Assembly (NCBI GenBank): GCA_022824025.1
Contig: JAJEBF010000026.1
Span: 1-64,000 of the forward strand
From: Caldilineaceae bacterium
Lineage (GTDB): Bacteria > Chloroflexota > Anaerolineae > Caldilineales > Caldilineaceae
Direction: 5' to 3'
DNA length: 64,000 bases
Shown: positions 8,982 to 16,998 of the stretch, piece by piece
Numbering within the stretch: the first letter of the stretch is position 1
How the letters are laid out: each line of letters starts with the position of its first letter
Position numbers and translations under genes: made by a program
The notes under the pieces: generated by a model
What the model saw: the letters and a program-made list of their open reading frames with translations, nothing else
Told to the model about the DNA's origin: nothing
The model's database searches: none

Positions 8982-9884
8982 ATGTCCGCTATGAAACTGT
9001 ACGAATTCGGCGTCGTTTCCGATGAGATCGATCAGGACTTTGCGCGCGCCTGTTCGATCGCCCGCGAAGAGGGTATGTCCTACGTGGAGTTGCACAACCT
9101 ATGGGGAAAGCCGGTCCACGAACTGACCGACACAGAGTTGGATCAGGCACTGCGGCTCACCGCGGAAAACGGCCTGCGCACCCATCTGGTCTGTGGAATG
9201 TTCTTCCGGCCATTCTCGCTGGCCGATATCTCCCTGGACGAAATGGAGAGCCATCCTCGCTATAAGGAGCACATGAACCGGCTGGAGCGCTTCATCGCCA
9301 TTGCCCATAAATTCGATGCGCCCAACATTCGCACGTTCGGATTTACCCGCGATGTAGGCGGCGGCAACCCTTCGCCGCGCTCCCCGGACGGTGGCGGCAT
9401 CGATGGGGAAACACTGGCTAAGATCGCCAAAGGCATCCGGTGCGCCTGCCAGCGGTTACAGGATGAAGGGCTGGTGTTGGCCTTGGAAAATGCCCGCTCT
9501 CTCTACGCCAATACCGGTGGAAACATGCGTCTTGTGCTGGATGCCGTGCAGATGCCGAATCTCAAAATTATCTGGGACCCGGCCAACGCCTTCGTCGCCG
9601 GCGAAGACCCGGCAGTCGGCTATCAGCAGGTGAAAGGCCACATTGTCGATATTCACTGCAAGGATGCAGTTGTCCTCGACGAGAAGGCTGGCCTGACCGC
9701 TTGGGCGCGCATCGGCGCCGGCGGCACCGACTGGCATGCCCATCTCACCCTGCTGCAAAACGAGCCGGTCGACACCTATACAGTTGAAACGCACTGGCAG
9801 GCCAACGGGCAGGACAAGGCCGCCAGCACGCGCCAAACATTTTCCAGTCTGAAAGACCTCATCGCCGACCTGCCTCAGAGTTGA
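8982..9884 (+). CDS. Sugar phosphate isomerase/epimerase (TIM barrel)
   Basis: This 300-residue member of the xylose isomerase-like TIM-barrel superfamily is the last gene of the sugar operon. It starts nine bases after the amidohydrolase with GAGAG in front of the ATG. The barrel motifs are YVELHNLWG near residue 28, LALENARS near 167, IIWDPANAF near 192, IVDIHCKDA near 222 and YTVETHW near 266. These supply the Glu, Asp, His and Glu metal ligands of the family. It is not closely similar to the isomerase at 7035, so the pathway appears to use two different isomerisation steps. Confidence 0.83.
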   Translation: MSAMKLYEFGVVSDEIDQDFARACSIAREEGMSYVELHNLWGKPVHELTDTELDQALRLTAENGLRTHLVCGMFFRPFSLADISLDEMESHPRYKEHMNRLERFIAIAHKFDAPNIRTFGFTRDVGGGNPSPRSPDGGGIDGETLAKIAKGIRCACQRLQDEGLVLALENARSLYANTGGNMRLVLDAVQMPNLKIIWDPANAFVAGEDPAVGYQQVKGHIVDIHCKDAVVLDEKAGLTAWARIGAGGTDWHAHLTLLQNEPVDTYTVETHWQANGQDKAASTRQTFSSLKDLIADLPQS

Positions 9885-9904
9885 AGACAGAAGAGCGCAT
9901 AAGG

Positions 9905-9943
9905 GCGGTACGACGCGAGCCGACTTCACCGGCGTCGTACCGC
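9905..9943. terminator. Bidirectional terminator between convergent genes
   Basis: A perfect 12-bp stem (9905-9916 with 9932-9943, GCGGTACGACGC and its complement) encloses a 15-base loop and is followed by TTTCTATTG on the plus strand. It lies 20 bases after the isomerase stop and 33 bases before the stop of the opposing gene, where a shared terminator is expected. Confidence 0.7.
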
Positions 9944-9975
9944 TTTCTATTGTCCCCCAAAGCCTGCTCCGCGCG

Positions 9976-11880
9976 CTACCGGCCAATCTCAGTGGCCGAC
10001 CCAATCGGGTAATCTGCCGGCAAAGTCTCTGCCAACCGGACCTCTTCAAATCCACAAGTGGGGTGTCCGAACCCGCTCAAACTCCCCCCGTCCGGCTGCA
10101 GGTCAAATATGATGTTGTCATCCGCGCTCGCGCTCACACCCGCGGGGATGAAATCCAACTGAAGGGCGTCCCGAACCTTCCAGGCAACAATGTGGTCGGA
10201 ACAAGGTGTGTCTCCGCTGATACCAATCGCCCCCAATATGCTGCCACTGGCATTATAGAGAGAAAGTCCGCCCCCCGAACGGCTCCACCCGCCCGGCCTC
10301 TTCCCGATCAGCGGGTCCCCTTCCTGTCCATATTCCGTCGCCGGGCCTGCATAGGCAGTCGCGGCGTCGAGAGGATTGCTCTCCTGCAAGCCAAACAGAT
10401 TCCCGCCGGGCCGCGTCGCCGCGTAAAGATTGCTCGTCGAAAAGGCAAGGCTGGTCAGGCTGAACGCATTTGCGGCATTTGCCTTCTGGACCGAATGTAC
10501 ACGACCGCCAGGCCACTGGGATCCCCGGTTGGCTCCCGAATAGGTTACAACGCATACATCGCCATCCCGGTCCACGAGCGTTGCCCACAAATGATTCCCC
10601 AGCCCGCCATTGTTTCCTCCTGTAACAATTCGCTCCAATACCCCCTTGACAACCTCCTGGCTGGGCAAACTGTCGCAACCGGTGACAAACTCCGGTTCCT
10701 GCTGGCTTCTTGTCGCGCTCTCCACAAAGCGAATCGTCGGCGCCCCCGGCGCCGCAACCCCTTCAAAACGGATCACCGCGCCGCGGCCCGGTTCCCCCAC
10801 ACTCGCGCCATTTATCACCACGTAGGCATTCCCATTGACATCAAAATCAACCGACGTGGGAAACGGCAACCCCGTAATGATATCCTGCGAACTTTCGCCC
10901 TCACCCACTCGAATCACGGCCCCGCTGTTAGGAATCGGACCTTCGTCCGTAAAGATGCCGAAACGCACCGCGTACAATGAGCCGTCAGGGCCCGTTCGTA
11001 AATCCGTCAACATCGTCAGATCCGTCGCGTAGTCCGTCACGCCGCCCGTCGCCGGATCAACCACGACCACCTTTGCCGCGCCGGGCAGAAAGGGAAAACC
11101 GGGCAGCAGCGAGACATAGATCCGCCCGTCCGCGCCGAACGCGACGGCAGTCGGAACAGGGTCCGACTCCAAGGCGCCCCCGCGATAGGGATTGGGCAGC
11201 GGGCCGGGGATCCCCTCAAAAACTGCGATGACCTCCGACGTCTGGTTGGCTACATCGACCCGCACCAACGTGTTGGCCCCCGCCTCCGCCACATAGAGAA
11301 AACCGTCCGGACCGGCTGTCAATCCATATGGATGGGACTCCAATACATGCCCGTCAGGATTCTGTTCCCTTTCCAGTTTCCATAGCGGGACAACCTCCAG
11401 CACCGAGCCCTGCAAGACTCGCAGGACCGCGGCCGTATCCGGCAACGCCTCTTCGCTGGCTACCCCTTGCCACACACCAGCCGTTGCATACATCTCATTG
11501 TTCAGAAGAGCCAGGCGCGCTCCGCCTACAATGTCGCTCCCCAAAAAGATTGAGGGCAATGTCGCCACAAGTTGAGGCTGGCCGCCCGGCGTTACCCGCA
11601 TCACGCGCGCCGTATTGCCGAAGGTTGCCTTGATCACCTCGTTGGTATTCGGATCAAGCCCTCCCACTTCAACCTCCTCGTCACCTCCCAATCCTACGTC
11701 GATCACCCAGACGCTGCCGTCGTCGATTGCCAGCACGCCTTGAGGACCGTTCAGACCATCCGCGATCACCGTGCCGCCGCTTTCTCTTTCCTGCGCCTTC
11801 GCGCCGTCAGAGGCAATCCCCGCCGCCAACACCACGGCAAGCGCAAGAATGCTCCTGACCCAACTTCGGATGGCTCTCAA
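9976..11880 (-). CDS. Secreted ScyD/ScyE-like propeller fused to an HbpS/GlcG-like haem-binding domain
   Basis: This 634-residue exported protein starts at TTG 11880, which is supported by GGAGGAG five bases upstream. Residues 1-29 form a Sec signal peptide ending near GAKAQ. Residues 40-370 are an NHL/ScyD-like beta-propeller with repeated GPDG-FLYVAE and GADGRIYVS blades. Residues 380-565 resemble the HbpS/GlcG family, which binds haem or cobalamin: a WATLVDRDGDVCVV strand, IGKRPGGWSRSGGGLSLYN, then GAIGISGDTPCSDHIVAW. The fusion of these two domains is unusual. It lies 90 bases after the LysM-cytochrome gene on the same strand and is probably co-transcribed with it, which hints at a cell-surface haem or redox role. 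Confidence 0.75.
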   Translation of the reverse strand: MRAIRSWVRSILALAVVLAAGIASDGAKAQERESGGTVIADGLNGPQGVLAIDDGSVWVIDVGLGGDEEVEVGGLDPNTNEVIKATFGNTARVMRVTPGGQPQLVATLPSIFLGSDIVGGARLALLNNEMYATAGVWQGVASEEALPDTAAVLRVLQGSVLEVVPLWKLEREQNPDGHVLESHPYGLTAGPDGFLYVAEAGANTLVRVDVANQTSEVIAVFEGIPGPLPNPYRGGALESDPVPTAVAFGADGRIYVSLLPGFPFLPGAAKVVVVDPATGGVTDYATDLTMLTDLRTGPDGSLYAVRFGIFTDEGPIPNSGAVIRVGEGESSQDIITGLPFPTSVDFDVNGNAYVVINGASVGEPGRGAVIRFEGVAAPGAPTIRFVESATRSQQEPEFVTGCDSLPSQEVVKGVLERIVTGGNNGGLGNHLWATLVDRDGDVCVVTYSGANRGSQWPGGRVHSVQKANAANAFSLTSLAFSTSNLYAATRPGGNLFGLQESNPLDAATAYAGPATEYGQEGDPLIGKRPGGWSRSGGGLSLYNASGSILGAIGISGDTPCSDHIVAWKVRDALQLDFIPAGVSASADDNIIFDLQPDGGSLSGFGHPTCGFEEVRLAETLPADYPIGSATEIGR

Positions 11881-11970
11881 TTTACTCCTCCTCCCGCGCC
11901 GCGCGCGCGGGCGCTTTGAACAGGAAAGTTGTCGAATAACTGACTACCGACCTCTGCGGCGGCCAGCCCT

Positions 11971-13317
11971 TTACTGGACCGCCAGAAAGACGATGAGCGC
12001 TTCCAAATCTTCCTCTGGTATGTGTTGATAGGACGGCATCCGGTGCTGACTCAGCGCAAATCCCTCGACATAATATACATCCGGACGCACGATGCTCTCG
12101 TAAAGATAGGTGTACACATCAGTCGCCTGCCCGCCATATGCCGGATCATCAAGCCGCGCCGCAGCCAGGTCGGCCATCCCGTCGTGCGAGGGCCCAAACA
12201 TCCCTGTCGTGCCCACGCTCGCAACCTGGTGGCAGATGCCGCAGTACTGCTCCCTGTAAACCGTTATCCCCCGTTCAATCAGGGCCGCCCTCTCCTCGTC
12301 CGGAAGACTGTTCAGCTCGGCCGGACTTCTGACACCGCTTCGCTCTACCCGACGCAGCATCAGCGCAACCTGCAGAATCCACGAAATCCGCATGAAATCG
12401 CCCGGCTGCAACGCCTGCTCAGCTAACTCGTGATTCACCTCTCGCAGGGCCTCAACCGCGATGCCCGTCTCTTCAGCGATCGATTCCCACGTGTCTCCCG
12501 GCTGCACAATGTAGGCGCCTGGCGTGATGAATGCGTTGCTTGCGCTGGGCATCTGGGCTCTGGCTGCCACATATGAAGGCGCGAAAATGGGCGGCCCGTC
12601 CGTCCACCCGCGAGAAGCCCCGACATTATTCAAGGCCCGCGGCAAATATCGAATCTCTATCTCATCGCCGGCGCGCAGATCAGCGCCCCTGTCTGCCCAC
12701 AGGCTGTAATTGTCCAGCAACAGATCCAGATTCGTAACCGAAAATCTTTCCGCGATGCGCTCCCAGCTATCACCTTCCTTTACCACATAAACAATCGGCT
12801 CCGCGGTCGCATCCGCGTCCAGGCCGGGAATTGAAAGCTGATCCCCGGACCGAATTTCCTCCCCGCGCAGCCGCCACAACGCCAAGTTGGCCTCTCTCAG
12901 GGCTTCCGACTCTACATCGAATCGGGCGGCAATGAGAGGCCAGTCCTCACCTATCCTCGCGGTGTAGACATAGGCCTGCGCATCATCGACAGTGAAGGGC
13001 TGCGCAAATCCGGCGTCTGCAACCGGAGGCGCGGCCCCGCTCATCATCTGTTCGCCCCCCTGTGTCGTCCCGCTTCCGGCCTGTCTGGCGAATGCCGGCG
13101 TGGCTTCCGGCGCCGCCGTGTCCGTGTCTTCTTCTGTCTCCTGCCGTGCCCGCGCCACTGCCTGCTCCGCCGGTGATTCCAAATCGGCCAAACGGTAAAA
13201 CGTGAACCCGGCCAGGACGGCCGCGGCAAGCAGCAGCATGCGCGCAACAATGCTCAGCCGGCTGCTGGCCCGGCCAATGCGAGCGAGTATTCTCCAACGG
13301 CGTGCGGAATTCGTCAT
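11971..13317 (-). CDS. LysM-repeat membrane protein with C-terminal c-type cytochrome domain
   Basis: This 448-residue protein has one N-terminal membrane anchor (about residues 26-44) and a low-complexity spacer. Three LysM-like modules follow, around 113-160, 175-225 and 268-312, marked by YVVKEGDSWERIAERFSV and YIVQPGDTWESIAEETGI. LysM binds peptidoglycan. The C-terminal 100 residues hold a CGICH haem-attachment motif near 359-363 and a likely axial methionine in QHRMPSYQHI near 426, then an EEDLEALIVFL helix. This is the fold of a monohaem class I cytochrome c. It should be an extracytoplasmic electron carrier fixed in the cell wall. Such a domain pairing is not one I know as a standard family. 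Confidence 0.8.
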   Translation of the reverse strand: MTNSARRWRILARIGRASSRLSIVARMLLLAAAVLAGFTFYRLADLESPAEQAVARARQETEEDTDTAAPEATPAFARQAGSGTTQGGEQMMSGAAPPVADAGFAQPFTVDDAQAYVYTARIGEDWPLIAARFDVESEALREANLALWRLRGEEIRSGDQLSIPGLDADATAEPIVYVVKEGDSWERIAERFSVTNLDLLLDNYSLWADRGADLRAGDEIEIRYLPRALNNVGASRGWTDGPPIFAPSYVAARAQMPSASNAFITPGAYIVQPGDTWESIAEETGIAVEALREVNHELAEQALQPGDFMRISWILQVALMLRRVERSGVRSPAELNSLPDEERAALIERGITVYREQYCGICHQVASVGTTGMFGPSHDGMADLAAARLDDPAYGGQATDVYTYLYESIVRPDVYYVEGFALSQHRMPSYQHIPEEDLEALIVFLAVQ

Positions 13318-13345
13318 CTATTCTCCATCTATGTCCATTCCGGAG

Positions 13346-13402
13346 AGACAAAAAAGAAGAGAGGAATGAGAGCCCCGTTCTCTCTGCAAACTCCTCTCTC
13401 TT
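13346..13402 (-). terminator. Likely terminator after the J-domain gene
   Basis: On the minus strand a GAGAGGAG-containing hairpin with an inner GAGAGAAC/CTCTC pairing is followed by CTTCTTTTTTG. It lies between the end of the J-like protein gene (13529) and the start of the LysM-cytochrome gene (13317). It may separate the first gene of the cluster from the next two. The stem is imperfect, so confidence is moderate. Confidence 0.45.
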
Positions 13403-13528
13403 CGTACTTCGGTCACTCTGTAATTTTATTGTATCTACATCATCAAGAAAACGAAAGAAGCGAACTCCTGCCATGCCGGTCGCTTGCGCCGAACCGCGTT
13501 CCTTGCCACCGGAACCTGACAAGCGGGC

Positions 13529-14626
13529 TCATTCCGAGTCGCTATCAGATTTGACTTCCACTGACGGCGCGGCAAGATTGTCGCTCTCGGCGCGCACCGG
13601 CAGGCTGGCAGGGTCCCCGTCCACTTCAATGGTCCATGCGGCAACCCAACCGGTCTCTTCCCCGGTCGTAACAACATACCAGCTGCTGTCCTCCAGCCGG
13701 CCAATCACCTCATACGACCGGTCGTTGCCAAGCAGCTTCAAGACCGATCCTGCTGTTTCCGGCCGCTCTCGCAAATTGACAGATGGATGCTGAAGTGTGC
13801 CGGTCAGCCAGAGTTTCGCGTTCGGGGCCGGCTCGTCAAAGTCGCTTTTCAGTGGTTCATACGACCTGATCAGCGCCTGCGCCGTCGCTGTCGCCTGTGC
13901 CGCAACGGGATCTGCCCGATTGGCCGGAAACAAGACCGCGCCGACAATCGCAAGGATAAGGCCGCCGATGACGAGGAACGGCCAGCCCTTCCACGCCTGA
14001 TGGATTCGCTGCGCCGCCGGTATCGCCGAGACGCCCTTGTAAATGGGCCCCACCTGCCGCGGCGGCGCTTGAACGCCCGCCCGTTCGAAATTGGCGAATA
14101 TCTCCGCCAACTCCCCTTCATAACGGGGGTCCACCCTCCATTCATTGAGCCGGGCATTATACGTGCGTCCTGCTTCGGGTATCGCTCTGCTGACCGCTTC
14201 ATGCACAGCGGTGAAATCTTCCGCCCAGCCGACGCGAATATAGATCGAACCGTTCTCCAATCGCTGGTAAGACAACCACGCGTCCGAAGGCTCGATTCGT
14301 TTGCGAGCGCTTTCCAACTCCTCCTCGGTCAGAGGAACCAGCTCGGCCTCGCTCAACGCCTCATCGTGCGTCCAACGCTTCAGTGGATTCGAAAGCTGGC
14401 GATAGGCTTCATCAACACGGGCCAGAAATGGATCCGATGGCTCCGGGCCCGCGATCAGTACCGAATCGTCCAGATATTCCCCTGTGTGAAGACGTACCTG
14501 ACGCCGGTACGCCGCGTCAAGCACCTCCTGTGTCGCATTGGGTCTTACACCCAATATCTGATAGTAATTTTCCAGGGAATTTTCGTTCACGGCCCGTGGT
14601 CCACAACAGGAAGGAGAAGCATCCAC
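13529..14626 (-). CDS. Membrane protein with degenerate J domain and SH3 domain
   Basis: This 365-residue protein begins with a J-domain-like segment (NYYQILGVRPNATQEVLDAAYRRQ, about residues 20-43). The HPD tripeptide needed to stimulate DnaK is replaced by HTG (RLHTGEYLD). A predicted membrane helix lies near 218-240 (WPFLVIGGLILAIVGAVLF) and a bacterial SH3 domain near 285-335 (VNLRERPETAGSVLKLLG, WYVVTTGEETGWVAAW). Topology suggests a cytoplasmic J-like part and an external SH3 part that could touch the cell wall. Without HPD it is probably a structural adaptor and not a chaperone partner. It heads the minus-strand surface cluster. Confidence 0.72.
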   Translation of the reverse strand: MDASPSCCGPRAVNENSLENYYQILGVRPNATQEVLDAAYRRQVRLHTGEYLDDSVLIAGPEPSDPFLARVDEAYRQLSNPLKRWTHDEALSEAELVPLTEEELESARKRIEPSDAWLSYQRLENGSIYIRVGWAEDFTAVHEAVSRAIPEAGRTYNARLNEWRVDPRYEGELAEIFANFERAGVQAPPRQVGPIYKGVSAIPAAQRIHQAWKGWPFLVIGGLILAIVGAVLFPANRADPVAAQATATAQALIRSYEPLKSDFDEPAPNAKLWLTGTLQHPSVNLRERPETAGSVLKLLGNDRSYEVIGRLEDSSWYVVTTGEETGWVAAWTIEVDGDPASLPVRAESDNLAAPSVEVKSDSDSE

Positions 14627-14737
14627 AGAACGCCCTTGTCATCTGTCTGGCGCCGGATGCGAATTTCAAAAGAAGCGCCGCAGTGAGCAAGCGCGATCCT
14701 CACTGCCGGTCCTGCCTCACGTTCACCCTACCCCGTG

Positions 14738-15733
14738 CTATCGCCTGACCTCCTCCGAATAGCCGCCGCTTTCCACCAGAGCCGCTACCTCTTCCTTTTC
14801 AAACAGCCCCATGTCACCGGGGATCGTATATTTCATCGCTGCCGCAGCCGCGCCCCACCGCAGAGCCTCAGGCAACCACGCCGGACCTTCATGGTACAGG
14901 AAACGGTACAACACGCCCGCTGTAAACGCATCCCCCGCGCCGATGCGGCCAACCGTGCCGCCGCCAGGGAATATCGGCTGACGAATCGGCGCCTGCCCCG
15001 GCTCGGCCGCAATCGAACCCTCCGCGCCCAACGTGAGTATGACCGTCGCCCGCGGAAACTCCCGCCGCAACGCGGCCAGCGCTTCCTCCGGCGAGATCCC
15101 GTCTGCCAGGCCATAGTGAGTCTGGGCATCTCGTATCGGCGCAAATACGATGTCCGCCTGCTCGGCAAAGGGGTGACAACCCCTGCGTGACGCCTCCGGA
15201 GTCCACAGCATGGAACGGTAGTTGAAATCAAAACTCACGCTCAACCCAGCCGCTCGCGCCAGCTCCAACGCCCGCCATGCCGTCGCCGCCGAGCTCTCGC
15301 TGATCGCAAGCGTAATGCCCGTCAAATGCAGATGCCGCCCGCCCGTCTCGCTGAAAGGCTCTACCGGCAGTTCTTCCGGTGTCATGCGGCTCGCCGCCGA
15401 ATCGGCCCGGTCGTAAATGATCGAAGTAGCCCGCGCGCCGTCGCCGAATTCCACGAAAAACGTCCCCAGCCGCTCGCCCTCAGCCCAGACGAGGTGCGAA
15501 GTGTCCACGCCGTGTCCCATCAAAGTGCGCGCGATCCGCCGTCCCAGAGCATTCTCCGGCAAGCGTGAAATCCATGTCGTCCGCACACCCAGCCGTGTCA
15601 GGGCCACCGCCGTGTTAGACTCGGTTCCCCCCGCCTCCAGTTCAAAGTAGGCGGCCTGCTCAATGCGCAACTGCCCGGGCGGCGCCATACGCAGCAGCGT
15701 CTCGCCCATAGTGACTACGTCGAATCCGCTCAT
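14738..15733 (-). CDS. kdgK: 2-keto-3-deoxygluconate kinase (PfkB family)
   Basis: This sugar kinase of about 331 residues phosphorylates 2-keto-3-deoxygluconate to KDPG in the cytoplasm. It shows the PfkB N-terminal motif GGTESNTAVALTRLG (about residues 33-47) and the C-terminal ATP-binding and catalytic signature GRIGAGDAFTAGVLY (about 270-284), where the aspartate is the catalytic base. The ATG at 15733-15731 overlaps the stop of the aldolase gene (ATGA), so translation is coupled. The assignment to KDG rather than another sugar comes mainly from this pairing with KDPG aldolase. Confidence 0.85.
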   Translation of the reverse strand: MSGFDVVTMGETLLRMAPPGQLRIEQAAYFELEAGGTESNTAVALTRLGVRTTWISRLPENALGRRIARTLMGHGVDTSHLVWAEGERLGTFFVEFGDGARATSIIYDRADSAASRMTPEELPVEPFSETGGRHLHLTGITLAISESSAATAWRALELARAAGLSVSFDFNYRSMLWTPEASRRGCHPFAEQADIVFAPIRDAQTHYGLADGISPEEALAALRREFPRATVILTLGAEGSIAAEPGQAPIRQPIFPGGGTVGRIGAGDAFTAGVLYRFLYHEGPAWLPEALRWGAAAAAMKYTIPGDMGLFEKEEVAALVESGGYSEEVRR

Positions 15734-16425
15734 GACCCCGAACGCGCCTCCCCAACAGCTGCCACAAATCTCCGAGCCTGCTCCGTTAAGGCCTCCCAAT
15801 TTCTCTCCGCTACCCAATCTTTCCGCACCAGCGCGCTTCCAACGCCCACGGCCACCGCGCCTGCACGCACAAACTCCCCCGCATTCTCCAGACCGACCCC
15901 ACCCGTCGGCATCAGCTTCAGATGGGGCAATGGGGCCAGTACATCTTTGAAGTAGCTCGGCCCCAGCTTGGTTGCCGGAAACACCTTCACCACGGCGGCC
16001 CCCGCCTTCCATGCCGTCTGGATCTCCGTAGGCGTGAACGCCCCCGGCATGACCGGCACATTCTGTTCGACACAGTATCTCACAGTCGGAATGTCCAGCG
16101 TCGGAGCCACCACAAACTGGGCGCCGCCTCGTATCGCGGCTTCGGCCATCTTCCGATTCAGCACCGATCCCATGCCCAGGGCTGCATCCCCTGTCGCGAA
16201 GGCCGGTACACGCTTCCGCAGCAGCCCAAGCGCCTCCTGGGCCCCGGGGCTTGTCATCGTCAGCTCGACCGCCGTCACTCCGCCGTCCAGCAGCGCCTTC
16301 GCCAGGTCGACCGCCCCGGCCAGGTCCGGCAATCGCACAACCGGCACCACGCCGCCCTGCTCAATTGTTCGAACTGTCTTGCTTGAAAGGTCCATTCCAC
16401 GATTCCCTGCCGCGCCTTCTGTCAA
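15730..16425 (-). CDS. eda: 2-keto-3-deoxy-6-phosphogluconate aldolase
   Basis: This protein of about 231 residues (about 221 if the internal ATG before DLSSKTV is used) cleaves KDPG to pyruvate and glyceraldehyde 3-phosphate. The Schiff-base lysine lies in VVKVFPA and the substrate phosphate loop in PTGGVGLENAGEF. ELTMTSPGAQ corresponds to the segment holding the catalytic glutamate. The gene overlaps kdgK by four bases, forming a two-gene module for 2-keto-3-deoxygluconate catabolism. The mandelate racemase-like dehydratase at 18440-19546 could supply its substrate from a sugar acid. Confidence 0.88.
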   Translation of the reverse strand: MTEGAAGNRGMDLSSKTVRTIEQGGVVPVVRLPDLAGAVDLAKALLDGGVTAVELTMTSPGAQEALGLLRKRVPAFATGDAALGMGSVLNRKMAEAAIRGGAQFVVAPTLDIPTVRYCVEQNVPVMPGAFTPTEIQTAWKAGAAVVKVFPATKLGPSYFKDVLAPLPHLKLMPTGGVGLENAGEFVRAGAVAVGVGSALVRKDWVAERNWEALTEQARRFVAAVGEARSGS

Positions 16426-16639
16426 CGGATCACGCGAATCATTATAGTGTAGAAAGGATCTTTGGCAAACGATTTGGGGAAAGATTGGCGCCTACCCAGT
16501 CGATCCCTCGTCCCCCCGCCACCCCCTGCCCACCCGCCGCTGACCACCGACCACCTACCACTGCAATCCGTCGTTTCCGTTCTCCGCGCCCCTCTATCGT
16601 TCACGATGGCGGCCCCTTCGAAGGTATCATAAACTGGTA

Positions 16640-16900
16640 CGTAAACGCGCAGCTTGCGTTCCCTTCATCTTGCTGGATATCTTTGTCATCGCCGAAGCCG
16701 CGCTCAGTTTTCTCGGGTTGGGACCGTCGGGGCTGGACTACTCATCCTGGGGCCTGATGCTCGCTGAAGGGAAAAACTACCTGGCCGTCGCCTGGTGGGC
16801 GGCAACGATCCCTGGTCTTGCCATCATGACAGCCGTTCTCTCGATCAACATCGTCGGTGACTGGCTGCGGGACAGACTCGATCCCAAACTGCAAACCTGA
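16640..16900 (+). pseudogene. Peptide/oligosaccharide ABC permease (DppC type), C-terminal remnant
   Basis: Only the last 75 or so residues of a DppC/OppC-type permease remain: VIAEAALSFLGLGPSGLDYSSWGLML, then NYLAVAWWAATIPGLAIM and VNIVGDWLRDRLDPKLQT-like residues at the end. The upstream sequence (16495-16620) is a C-rich intergenic repeat and does not encode the missing three quarters of the protein. The gene has therefore been truncated by a deletion. It directly precedes a binding-protein gene of the same transporter type, so a once complete importer has lost its permeases. Confidence 0.8.
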
Positions 16901-16998
16901 AACACAGGCGGCGTCCCGCATTCCACTATGCAGTGCGCTTTTCACAAATAGAGGACGCCCACCGTCCTTGCAACCGAAATCACTGGAGATGCACGAAG

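Noticed and set aside
15734..16012. Extended N-terminus of the KDG kinase
   Set aside because: The extra residues lie inside the aldolase gene and have no PfkB similarity. The ATGA overlap at 15730-15733 is the better start.
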